Notes: generated from the sequence alone by a model not told the origin. 6,928 nucleotides of DNA from JALHSV01 sp964553535 (GCA_964553535.1 CAZKLK010000100.1:1-6928); one strand, 5' to 3'. Shown: positions 1 to 6,860, counted from the first letter of the stretch. A program made the numbers and translations.

Positions 1-66
1 AAGGGAGTGAAAGCTACGGGCGGTTTCCACAGGAAAGCCTGAAGAGAGAAATTTGAGCCCCTTACT
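1..66. other. Undetermined upstream stretch
   Basis: The three forward frames stop at 40-42, 54-56 and 8-10 (the last reopening to 68-70). Any of them could hold the 3' end of an upstream gene, but none gives a recognisable C terminus. No clear promoter or terminator is seen. Confidence 0.3.
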
Positions 67-663
67 ATGAATCCCGCCGGGCACAATAATTTGACGATGA
101 ACTGTTTGAGGACATTTCTGTCGCTGGCGTTTCTGTTGCTGACGTTTCAAGCCGCCGCCCGGGCGGACGAAATCGAAATAACCGGGCCGGAACTGAAACA
201 CGAGAACAATCAGATCCGGGTCACCGCCGCCCTCTCGCTGAATAAAAAATCACTGGAGGAATTGCAGAACGGCGTAACGAAGGAGATGACGTTCACGGTC
301 GACCTTTTCAGAATCTGGAGGATGTGGCCGGATGAGTTTATCAGCGGTAAAAAGTTTGTCCGCGTTTTAAAGAGCGACCCGATCAAAATGGAATACAATG
401 TGTCGTCGCATGACGGGAGCACCCTCATAAGGAAAAAGTTCAAATCATTCGACTCGATGATTCAGTGGGCGCTGCTTATCGAAGATCTTAAGCTCGCGAA
501 CACCGACGAACTGGAGGCCAGCGCCTATTATGTCAGGGTGACGGTTGAATCGAGGATCAGAAAGCTGCCGCCGGTTATCGGTTATTTCATGATCTTTTTG
601 CCTGAGTATGAATTCAGAATCCGGAAGGACTCGGCCCATTTCACCGCGGGAACCCGCCAATGA
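67..663 (+). CDS. DUF4390-like exported protein of unknown function
   Basis: A 198-residue protein. An N-terminal signal peptide is visible: a hydrophobic stretch at about residues 17-28 followed by an A-R-A cleavage motif (residues 31-33) before D34, so the mature part should be periplasmic. The rest is soluble, with W85 and W88 (RMWPDEF), a YYVRV strand near residues 153-157 and a short hydrophobic patch near 168-178. Overall length, the YYVRV segment and the position before an ntrY-like kinase match my memory of the DUF4390 family, whose function is unknown. The start is uncertain: M1 (67) and M11 (97) are both possible, and M11 gives a more compact signal peptide (MNCLRTF...). Neither has a strong ribosome site; a purine-rich GAAGAGAG lies at 41-48. 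The stop overlaps the next gene's start as ATGA, which suggests co-translation with the kinase. That the gene is real is secure; the family name is likely. Confidence 0.82.
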   Translation: MNPAGHNNLTMNCLRTFLSLAFLLLTFQAAARADEIEITGPELKHENNQIRVTAALSLNKKSLEELQNGVTKEMTFTVDLFRIWRMWPDEFISGKKFVRVLKSDPIKMEYNVSSHDGSTLIRKKFKSFDSMIQWALLIEDLKLANTDELEASAYYVRVTVESRIRKLPPVIGYFMIFLPEYEFRIRKDSAHFTAGTRQ

Positions 664-2699
664 AGAAGCCTCTTTTTCGCGCGTTGTTGGCTTCGCTGTC
701 GCTTCTTATCATTATCTCCCTCGGCGTGGAGCTTCATTATTTAAAACACGGGGCGGTTCCGCTTCCGACGCGAATACTCCTTCTTCTCCTCCTGAATTTA
801 ACGATAATCGCGTTTCTTATCCTTGTATTCTTCGTTTCAAAGAGCATAATAAACCTCCTGCTTGAAAGGAAAAGCAAGGTGCCGGGATACAGATTCAAGA
901 CAAGGCTTGTCGGTATTCTGGTCGCGTTGACTCTCCTCCCCGCCGTTTCCCTGTTTGCCCTTTCGGCCGGACTCATCGGCAACTACATCGACCGCTGGTT
1001 TGCCCCGCAAATACGGCAGCCTCTTGAAGAATCCCTCGGGATAGCAAAAACATTTTACGAGATGGAAAGACAGAAAGCGCTTGAGCAGGCGAGGGCGGTT
1101 CGGGCAGGCGGTCAGGCATCGAAAAACTATGCCGTTTTCCGGGTTTCCCGCGCGCCGAAAAACGCTTCCGAGGCGGTGCGGGCGGCTTTTGCTGGAACGG
1201 AAGGCTCCGAGGTCATCTCCGGCAAGCAGGGCGACGTCATTCGGGCGGTTGTGCCGGAAATCCGGAAAAAAGGGGGACGGTCCGGGGTGATCATTGTTGA
1301 ATCGCCGGTCCCCCCGAAAATCACCCGGCACATTTACAATATCCGTGAAGCATATGAAAATTTCCTGGCGCTCGAAGCCTGGGAAATTCCTGTTAAGGTC
1401 AACTACCTTTTCACGCTCGGTTTTCTCAGCCTTGTTGTCGCGTTCATATCTCTCTGGATCGGGCTGAAAATTTCAAAGGGGATTACCGACCCTGTGCAGA
1501 GTCTCGCACAGGCAACCGAGATGGTCGCCGCCGGCGACCTTAACGTAACGGTCAGGTCCACGAGGGGAGATGAAATAGGGCTTCTCGTGAATTCGTTCAA
1601 TACTATGGTAAAAGAGCTTAGGGACGGGAAGGCGTCGCTTCAGTCCGCGTACGTCGAATCCGACCGCCGGAGACTTTTTCTCGAAAATATACTTGACAAC
1701 ATAGACTCGGGCGTCATCATGCTCGACACCTCCGGACATATCCTGATGATTAACAGACGCGCGTGTTCAATCATCAGAATCAGTCCCGAAGAGGTGCTCG
1801 GAAAAGGCTATGCCGGGCTTCTCGCGCGGATCAAATCCGAAGAGCTCAGGAGCACCGTCGGCGGCATTGAAGGAAAGGAGTTCAAACCCATCAGGAAAGA
1901 GGTAAGGGTGCTGATTGACGATGAAAAGCTCACTCTGCGGGTTTTTATTGTCGGACTCAAGGACGCAGGAAAATACATCGGAATGCTCGTCGTCTTTGAC
2001 GACATCACCGGCATCATTGAGGCCCAGAAAGCCCTGACATGGCAGGACGTCGCCAAAAAAATAGCGCATGAGATCAAAAACCCCCTTACCCCCATTAAAC
2101 TCTCGGCGGAGAGGATGCTGAAAAAGTGGGAACAGAAGGAACCCGATTTCGAGGATGTTTTCTACCGCTCCTCGAAAACCATCGTAAAGGAAGTGGACAG
2201 CCTGAAGAGGCTGGTCGACGAATTTTCAAAGTTCGGCGCCATGCCCCAAATAAGGAAGACTCCGAACTCGCTCCCCGCCCTGATCAACGGGGTTGCAAAT
2301 CTCTACCGCGGCGATAAAGGCCTGGAGATATCGCTGGCCGCGCCGGATGACCTCCCCGGGATCGAGCTTGACGGAGAGCAGTTCAGGAGGGTGTTCATAA
2401 ACATTTTCGACAACGCGATACAGGCAATGGGAAACAACGGCAGGATCGACGTCACGGTCGGGTATGACCCGCTGACCGGGACGGCCCACGTGGCGGTCGC
2501 CGACAACGGCCCCGGCATTCAGGACAGTGACAAGGAGAAACTGTTTCTGCCATACTTTTCTACAAAGAAAAACGGAACCGGACTCGGACTCGCGATCGCT
2601 AACAGGATCGTATCCGAGCACGGAGGTTATATGAGGGTAGGCGACAACAAGCCGCACGGCGCGGTTTTCTCCATATACTTGCCGGCGAAGGAGAATTAA
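660..2699 (+). CDS. ntrY: NtrY-like membrane sensor histidine kinase
   Basis: A 679-residue inner-membrane kinase. Hydrophobic segments lie at about 7-24, 38-60, 84-106 and 248-270. The first three plus a ~140-residue extracytoplasmic part (107-247) form the sensor module. HAMP follows (about 271-323, with P278 and the DEIGLL segment at 304-309), then PAS (about 337-450) and the kinase core. The H-box is HEIKNPLTPIK, with H470 as predicted phosphoacceptor. The N-box contains N585 (NIFDNAIQAM), G1 is DNGPG at 615-619, the F-box is LFLPYF at 628-633 and G2 is GTGLGLA at 639-645. All catalytic motifs are intact. NtrY proteins are usually slightly longer (around 700-770 residues, from memory). 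This membrane architecture and the adjacent NtrX-like regulator separate it from cytosolic NtrB. The ATG overlaps the upstream stop (ATGA), so translation is probably coupled. The signal sensed is not evident, and the symbol is by architecture; nitrogen control is not shown here. Confidence 0.9.
   Translation: MKKPLFRALLASLSLLIIISLGVELHYLKHGAVPLPTRILLLLLLNLTIIAFLILVFFVSKSIINLLLERKSKVPGYRFKTRLVGILVALTLLPAVSLFALSAGLIGNYIDRWFAPQIRQPLEESLGIAKTFYEMERQKALEQARAVRAGGQASKNYAVFRVSRAPKNASEAVRAAFAGTEGSEVISGKQGDVIRAVVPEIRKKGGRSGVIIVESPVPPKITRHIYNIREAYENFLALEAWEIPVKVNYLFTLGFLSLVVAFISLWIGLKISKGITDPVQSLAQATEMVAAGDLNVTVRSTRGDEIGLLVNSFNTMVKELRDGKASLQSAYVESDRRRLFLENILDNIDSGVIMLDTSGHILMINRRACSIIRISPEEVLGKGYAGLLARIKSEELRSTVGGIEGKEFKPIRKEVRVLIDDEKLTLRVFIVGLKDAGKYIGMLVVFDDITGIIEAQKALTWQDVAKKIAHEIKNPLTPIKLSAERMLKKWEQKEPDFEDVFYRSSKTIVKEVDSLKRLVDEFSKFGAMPQIRKTPNSLPALINGVANLYRGDKGLEISLAAPDDLPGIELDGEQFRRVFINIFDNAIQAMGNNGRIDVTVGYDPLTGTAHVAVADNGPGIQDSDKEKLFLPYFSTKKNGTGLGLAIANRIVSEHGGYMRVGDNKPHGAVFSIYLPAKEN
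2688..2693 (+). promoter_or_regulatory. Shine-Dalgarno site for the ntrX-like gene
   Basis: AAGGAG lies six bases before the ATG at 2700, inside the last codons of the kinase gene. It is the clearest ribosome-binding site in the window. It fixes the regulator start immediately after the kinase TAA with no intergenic base. Confidence 0.75.
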
Positions 2700-4043
2700 A
2701 TGGCGGACAAGGTCGTATTCATCGTTGATGACGAAGAGGGAATCCGCGAAACCCTGTCGGGAATACTGGAAGACGAGGGTTACAACGTCCTGACCGCAGA
2801 TACGGCGGAAAAAGCCCTCGACATCCTGCGCACCCGGACGCCTGACCTGTTGTTTCTCGATGTCTGGCTTCCGGGCATCGACGGAATCGAGGCCCTCGCA
2901 AAGATACGGGAGAACCATCCCGACCTTCCTGTCGTAATGATATCCGGCCACGGGAATATCGATCTCGCGGTGAACGCGACGAAGGCGGGCGCATATGATT
3001 TTCTGGAAAAACCTCTTTCCCTCGAGCGTGTTTTGCTGACCGCAGGCAATGCCATCGAGAAAAAATCTCTTGAGATCGAGAACAGGGCGCTCAAAGAGGG
3101 GCTGACAAAAAAGTGGCGTCTTGTAGGAAATTCTGCCAGGATGAATCAGCTTGGCGCGCAAATCGATATGGCGGCAAAGAGCAACGGCAGGGTGCTCATT
3201 CTCGGCGAGAGCGGAACGGGCAAAGAACTCGTCGCCCATATTCTCCATGAAAACAGCGTCCGGGCAGGCAATCCGTTCGTCGAAATGAACTGCGCCGCGA
3301 TACCGCAGGAGCTTATTGAGAGCGAACTTTTCGGTCACGAGAAAGGGTCATTTACCGGCGCGTTTGAGAGGAAGAAGGGCAAGTTCGAGCTCGCGGACGG
3401 GGGAACTCTTTTTCTCGATGAAGTCGGGGACATGTCGCTTTCAACTCAGGCGAAGGTGCTCCGCGTCATCGAAACGCAGGAATTTCAGCGCGTGGGCGGC
3501 AGCAGGAACATCAAGGTGGATGTCAGGATCATTTCCGCCACCAATAAAGATCTCGCGGAAGAAGTCAGAAAGGGCTCCTTCAGGGAAGACCTCCTGTACC
3601 GGCTGAATGTCATCCCTATCAAATTGCCGCCGCTGAGGGAGAGAAAGGATGATATTCCCGAGCTGGTCGAATATTTTTTGGGGTCTTTTGCAGCCGAGTA
3701 CGGCGGCAAGCCGAAGAAAATCACCCCCGAGGCCGTGGAAAAGCTGCGGGCTTACGACTGGCCCGGGAACATCAGGGAACTCAGGAACTTCATCGAGCGG
3801 GTCGTGATCATGAACCCGTCGGACACGGTGACGCCCCGCAATATAATTTTCGGCGAGCCCGCGCGTTCGGACTACTTTATGTGCAACTCTCTCAGGGAAG
3901 CGCGGGAAATATTCGAAAAGGACTTTATTGTCAGAAAACTTGAGGAGAACAACTGGAACATTTCGAGGACTGCGGAACTCCTTGAGATCGAAAGAAGCAA
4001 CCTCCACCGGAAAATAAAATACTATGACATCAGGACGCCCTGA
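2700..4043 (+). CDS. ntrX: NtrX-like sigma-54-dependent response regulator
   Basis: A 447-residue cytoplasmic transcription activator with three domains. The receiver (about 3-120) has acidic D10 and D11, phosphoacceptor D54 (LFLDVWLPG), S82 and K104. The AAA+ sigma-54 interaction domain (about 140-370) has Walker A GESGTGKE (169-176), sigma-54 contact loop GSFTGA (216-221, a variant of GAFTGA with the essential F and T kept), Walker B TLFLDE (236-241), FREDLLYRL with R295 and R301, and the sensor-2 segment WPGNIREL (354-361). A Fis-type helix-turn-helix occupies about 411-442 (NISRTAELLEIERSNLHRKI). Everything needed for phosphorylation-controlled open-complex formation by RNA polymerase with sigma-54 is present. 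It sits directly behind its probable partner kinase. Target promoters are unknown and I found no convincing -24/-12 site in this window. NtrX is the best name by architecture and context; other NtrC-family subgroups cannot be excluded. Confidence 0.9.
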   Translation: MADKVVFIVDDEEGIRETLSGILEDEGYNVLTADTAEKALDILRTRTPDLLFLDVWLPGIDGIEALAKIRENHPDLPVVMISGHGNIDLAVNATKAGAYDFLEKPLSLERVLLTAGNAIEKKSLEIENRALKEGLTKKWRLVGNSARMNQLGAQIDMAAKSNGRVLILGESGTGKELVAHILHENSVRAGNPFVEMNCAAIPQELIESELFGHEKGSFTGAFERKKGKFELADGGTLFLDEVGDMSLSTQAKVLRVIETQEFQRVGGSRNIKVDVRIISATNKDLAEEVRKGSFREDLLYRLNVIPIKLPPLRERKDDIPELVEYFLGSFAAEYGGKPKKITPEAVEKLRAYDWPGNIRELRNFIERVVIMNPSDTVTPRNIIFGEPARSDYFMCNSLREAREIFEKDFIVRKLEENNWNISRTAELLEIERSNLHRKIKYYDIRTP

Positions 4044-4929
4044 CGCGAACCGCATGACCGGAATTTTATCCATCACATTATTAACGTTAATTTTCTGTAT
4101 CTCCTCCTGCGCCCGGCCGGAAATCCAGCCTCCGCAGGAACCGGCGAAGATCGCGCTGGTGCTGGGAGCAGGCGCGTCAAAAGGGTTCGCGCATGTGGGC
4201 GTGCTCAAGGTGATCGAGGCAAACGGAATCCCGGTTCACATGATCGTCGGCACAAGCGCGGGCAGTTTTGTCGGGGCCCTCTACGCTTACGGCGTCAATG
4301 CATTTGAACTTCAGAGGATGTCCTTTGCGATAGACAAAAAAGACGTCATCGACCTTACAGTGCCGGACAGGGGTTTTCTGAAAGGAGAAAAAATCGAATC
4401 GCACATCAACAGCGCGCTGCGGGGAACCCCGATGGAAAAGCTCAGAATCCCGTTTTACGCAGTCGCCACAGACATCCGGAGCGGCGCCGAAGTCGTATTC
4501 GGCAGCGGGAACACGGGCTCCGCCGTGAGGGCAAGCTGCTCCGTCCCCGGAATATTCATTCCACCGGTCATATCGGGGAGGATGTACGTGGACGGGGGAG
4601 TGGTCAGCCCGGTCGCGGTTGACGCCGCCAGAAGGCTCGGCGCGGACGTCGTCATAGCCGTTGACCTGTCAGGCGATATCGATACGTCAGAGCCAAAAGG
4701 AACAATCGAAGTGATTTTGCAGTCAGTCGGCATCATGTACGCAAAACTTTCGGAGGGCCAGCTCGCGAGGGCGGACGTCGTCATAAGACCGAAGGTCGGA
4801 TATCTCGGCAGCTCGGATTTCACCAGAAGGCATGAGGCTGTTCTTGAAGGAGAAAAAGCCGCCCTGCTGATGCTGCCGAAAATGCAGGAGATCGTGAACA
4901 GGTTGAAGGGGGAAGGCAGGATTGATTAA
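4024..4929 (+). CDS. Patatin-like phospholipase, predicted lipoprotein
   Basis: A 301-residue patatin/RssA-type serine lipid acyl hydrolase. The glycine-rich oxyanion-hole segment is GAGASKG (48-54). The nucleophile elbow is GTSAG (76-80) with S78, and the Asp of the Ser-Asp dyad is D190 in DGG (190-192). SVPGIFIPP at 173-181 is a typical block before that motif. The N terminus has a hydrophobic stretch (about 14-26) ending in a lipobox ISSC, so C29 is probably lipidated; A30 after it fits sorting to the outer membrane. Two starts are possible. The ATG at 4024 overlaps the regulator by 20 bases and supplies R5 and R10 before the hydrophobic core. The ATG at 4054 begins 10 bases after the regulator stop but leaves no positive charge, so I prefer 4024. 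No strong ribosome site precedes either, which suggests coupling to the regulator. The likely substrate is a phospholipid or other acyl ester; the actual one is unknown. Confidence 0.88.
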   Translation: MTSGRPDANRMTGILSITLLTLIFCISSCARPEIQPPQEPAKIALVLGAGASKGFAHVGVLKVIEANGIPVHMIVGTSAGSFVGALYAYGVNAFELQRMSFAIDKKDVIDLTVPDRGFLKGEKIESHINSALRGTPMEKLRIPFYAVATDIRSGAEVVFGSGNTGSAVRASCSVPGIFIPPVISGRMYVDGGVVSPVAVDAARRLGADVVIAVDLSGDIDTSEPKGTIEVILQSVGIMYAKLSEGQLARADVVIRPKVGYLGSSDFTRRHEAVLEGEKAALLMLPKMQEIVNRLKGEGRID

Positions 4930-5093
4930 ACCCTGTCGCAGGAACGGCCGGAAATAAGTTCCCATGCCTCTTTATCAAGGGCGCCGGCATAATCCTCAAG
5001 GGAGTATATCTTACCGCACTCCGTGCAGTGTAGGGAAGTGTTCCTTCAGGCAAAAATCAGCTTCAGCTTTCCGCCGCATTTCACGCATTTCAT
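4926..5093 (-). CDS. Small dual-CXXC selenoprotein with in-frame TGA (Sec)
   Basis: Read from the ATG at 5093-5091, this is 55 codons to a TAA at 4928-4926, interrupted only by TGA at 5048-5046 (codon 16). If TGA is selenocysteine, the protein starts MKCVKCGGKLKLIFA-U. It has CXXC at C3/C6, Sec at 16, a second CXXC at C23/C26 in CTECGKIY, then a Leu/Asp/Glu-rich helix-like part ending SCDRV. This layout resembles the family I remember as 'dual CXXC motif small (seleno)protein', in which other members have Cys where U16 falls, followed by Arg. That alignment is from memory. The frame stays protein-like after the TGA (CXXCG, LEDYAGALDKEAWELI), which argues against a real stop. The two CXXC pairs suggest metal (zinc) binding or redox chemistry; the function is unknown. 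No Shine-Dalgarno is visible, and no alternative ATG, GTG or TTG lies in frame upstream before a TGA. The stop overlaps the convergent patatin stop. A broken gene is the main alternative. Confidence 0.75.
5013..5048 (-). other. Candidate bacterial SECIS element after the Sec codon
   Basis: On the minus strand, UGA (5048-5046) is followed by 16 bases and then ACTGCAC (5029-5023), loop GGA (5022-5020) and GTGCGGT (5019-5013). The arms form seven pairs, one of them G-U. The apical loop starts 23 bases after the UGA and begins GG. This fits the general bacterial SECIS description: a small hairpin about 16-37 bases downstream with a G at the first or second loop position. The hairpin overlaps the codons of the second CXXC, so part of the pairing could follow from coding. 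Confidence 0.6.
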
Positions 5094-5193
5094 GTCTATA
5101 GTATAAAGGAAACGGCAGGGGATTCGTCAATCCGGCAGTTGGATGCCCTGCGCCGGGACCGCGGAAAGTTATCAATCATAAACGCGGGACATA
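5094..5193. other. Divergent intergenic region
   Basis: These 100 bases separate the minus-strand small gene from the plus-strand radical SAM gene and must carry at least one promoter. CGGCAG occurs twice in direct orientation with starts 20 bases apart (5113-5118 and 5133-5138). Between them lies a short palindrome, GGATT-CGTC-AATCC (5120-5133), which covers the possible minus-strand -35 box. No convincing plus-strand -35/-10 pair is visible. A weak GGGA (5186-5189) precedes the ATG at 5194. Confidence 0.35.
5100..5130 (-). promoter_or_regulatory. Possible sigma-70-type promoter of the small selenoprotein gene
   Basis: On the minus strand, TTGACG (5130-5125) and TATACT (5105-5100) each match the -35/-10 consensus at five of six bases. 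The spacer is 19 bases, longer than ideal. The ATG at 5093 lies six bases after the -10 box, so transcription could begin at or next to the start codon. That would give a leaderless mRNA and explain the absent ribosome site. Confidence 0.4.
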
Positions 5194-6834
5194 ATGAGCA
5201 GAAAACTCAAGGAACGTATCGACCGGCTTTTGTCGAAAGAGAAGGGCGCCGTCTATAAGGACCCGGGCGGCAAGGTCACCGTCGCACTGCTTTATCCGAA
5301 TACGTATTACGTCGGGATGTCGAACCTCGGCTTTCAGGGCATTTACGGCCTGCTGAACGGCATGAACGGCGTCGTCTGCGAAAGAGCTTTCCTTCCCGAT
5401 GAAAAAGACATGGATGAATACTCAAGGACCGGAACAGAGCTGTTTTCGATGGAGTCGAAGCGGCCTCTGAACCGGTTCGACATCGTCGCCTTCTCCGTTT
5501 CGTTCGAAAATGATTACCCGAACATCGCCAGAATGCTCCGGCTTGCGGCAATCCCGCTGAGAAGCGTCGACAGAAACGACCGGCATCCGCTCGTCATCAT
5601 GGGCGGGGCCTGCGCCTTTTTCAATCCGGAGCCCGTCGCCGACTTTTTCGACGTCTGCTTCATAGGCGAGGCGGATGAAATGCTAAGTGAATTTCTCTCG
5701 GCATACAGGGAGGCCGCCGGCAGGAACGATCTTCTCATGAAATCTTCTTCCATTGAAGGAGTATATGTCCCGCGGTTTCACCGCGTTTCCTATGACGCGG
5801 AGGGCGGAATCGCCGGAAGAACCGCATACGATGGAACGCCTCTTTCCGTAAAGCGGAGAATTATGAGGAATCTTTCCCGCACGGGGGTCCGGTCGTCAAT
5901 CATTTCCTCTGAAACGGAATTCTCCGGGATGCATCTGATCGAAGCCATGAGGGGCTGTCCGTGGAGCTGCCGGTTCTGCGTTGCCGGGAAAATATACAGC
6001 CCTCCGAGGATGAGGGATTTCGGCGACATGAAGGGGGAGATAGAGTCGGCGCTCCTCAGGACAAAGAGAATCGGCCTCATAGGCCCGTCTCTTACCGATT
6101 ACCCTCACATAAAGGACGCTCTGCGCATCCCCGGAGCGGACTTTTCGGTCACCTCCCTGAGAGCCGGCGTGAAAAGCGCCGAACTGGTCTCCCTGATGAA
6201 AGGTCATAAAAGCGTTTCGATCGCCCCCGAGGCCGGCACGGAGCGTCTCCGGAAGGTCATCAACAAAAAAATCACCGAGGACGACATCCTCTCGGCTTCC
6301 CGTCTCCTGTTTGCGCAGGGAATAGAGACCCTGAGACTGTATTTCATGGTCGGCCTTCCGACGGAAACAAGAGAAGACATAGCGGGCATTATAGGGCTTT
6401 CGGGCAGGATCCGCGACGCCGCTCCCAAAGGATCAGTTACGCTAAGCGTCAGCACATTTGTGCCGAAGCCTTTCACTCCTTTCCAGTGGCACCCCATGGA
6501 AAAAACCGGCGAGGTGAAAGAGCGGCTGAAAATAATCAGAAACGCCTTCAGGGCGGCCAAAGGCATCAGGATATTCCACGACGTTCCGAAGTACGCCTGC
6601 ATGCAGGGATTGTTCTCGATGGGAGACCGGCGGATTTCGGGTCTCATAGAGGGGATGACCGGGACGGAAGACTGGAGCAAAGCGGCGGCAGCGGCGGGCA
6701 TAAACAAAGACTGGTACATCTGCCGGCAAAAGGGATTCGATGAAACCCTCCCGTGGGATTTCATAGACATGGGCGTCTCAAAGGAACAACTATGGAAAGA
6801 GTATCAGGAAGCCCTGTCGTGCCCACCAGGTTAA
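5194..6834 (+). CDS. Radical SAM protein with B12-binding-like N-terminal domain
   Basis: A 546-residue cytoplasmic enzyme. The N-terminal part (about 25-175) resembles the cobalamin-binding-like fold of many radical SAM proteins (VALLYPNTYYVGMSNLGFQ, then IMGGACAFFNPEPVADFFDVCFIGEAD), but no DxHxxG cobalamin-ligand motif is visible. The radical SAM core (about 245-460) has C255xxxC259xxC262 (CPWSCRFC) for the [4Fe-4S] cluster and SAM cleavage. Also present are SIAPEAGTERLR (342-353), which fits the SAM-binding barrel, and FMVGLPTET (384-392). Scattered cysteines C469, C510 and C543 lie near the C terminus. The layout recalls the TIGR03960-type uncharacterised radical SAM family (from memory). 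Substrate and product are unknown. The first in-frame ATG after a TAA at 5179-5181 is used as start; its ribosome site is weak. The gene is divergent from the small selenoprotein gene and appears to be a single-gene unit here. Confidence 0.88.
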   Translation: MSRKLKERIDRLLSKEKGAVYKDPGGKVTVALLYPNTYYVGMSNLGFQGIYGLLNGMNGVVCERAFLPDEKDMDEYSRTGTELFSMESKRPLNRFDIVAFSVSFENDYPNIARMLRLAAIPLRSVDRNDRHPLVIMGGACAFFNPEPVADFFDVCFIGEADEMLSEFLSAYREAAGRNDLLMKSSSIEGVYVPRFHRVSYDAEGGIAGRTAYDGTPLSVKRRIMRNLSRTGVRSSIISSETEFSGMHLIEAMRGCPWSCRFCVAGKIYSPPRMRDFGDMKGEIESALLRTKRIGLIGPSLTDYPHIKDALRIPGADFSVTSLRAGVKSAELVSLMKGHKSVSIAPEAGTERLRKVINKKITEDDILSASRLLFAQGIETLRLYFMVGLPTETREDIAGIIGLSGRIRDAAPKGSVTLSVSTFVPKPFTPFQWHPMEKTGEVKERLKIIRNAFRAAKGIRIFHDVPKYACMQGLFSMGDRRISGLIEGMTGTEDWSKAAAAAGINKDWYICRQKGFDETLPWDFIDMGVSKEQLWKEYQEALSCPPG

Positions 6835-6860
6835 ATAAAGCCCAAATCCAGCGATAAGGA

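Noticed and set aside
1..66. 3' end of an upstream gene such as rsmB
   Set aside because: None of the frame endings resembles a known C terminus closely enough to name, and too few codons are present.
2226..3338. Long minus-strand open frame (370 codons) across the kinase/regulator junction
   Set aside because: It lies opposite two genes with intact catalytic motifs and shows no recognisable domain. Long antisense frames are common opposite GC-rich coding sequence.
3441..4208. Minus-strand open frame of 255 codons opposite the regulator and patatin start
   Set aside because: No family motif or ribosome site was seen, and it is explained as the shadow of the real plus-strand genes.
4926..5048. 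Pseudogene reading of the small minus-strand gene (TGA as a nonsense mutation)
   Set aside because: The frame downstream stays protein-like with a matching second CXXC, the stop is specifically TGA and a SECIS-like hairpin follows. Kept as the main alternative but judged less likely.
4820..5053. Alternative minus-strand frame over the selenoprotein locus
   Set aside because: Its translation has no motif, while the competing frame at 4926-5093 carries two CXXC motifs in register. It also runs deep into the patatin gene.
6204..6770. Minus-strand open frame of 188 codons inside the radical SAM gene
   Set aside because: It is antisense to a well-supported radical SAM core, and its composition is that of a reversed coding frame.
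6792..6857. 21-codon ORF starting inside the radical SAM 3' end
   Set aside because: It is short, mostly overlaps the upstream gene in another frame, lacks a clear ribosome site and has no recognisable sequence.
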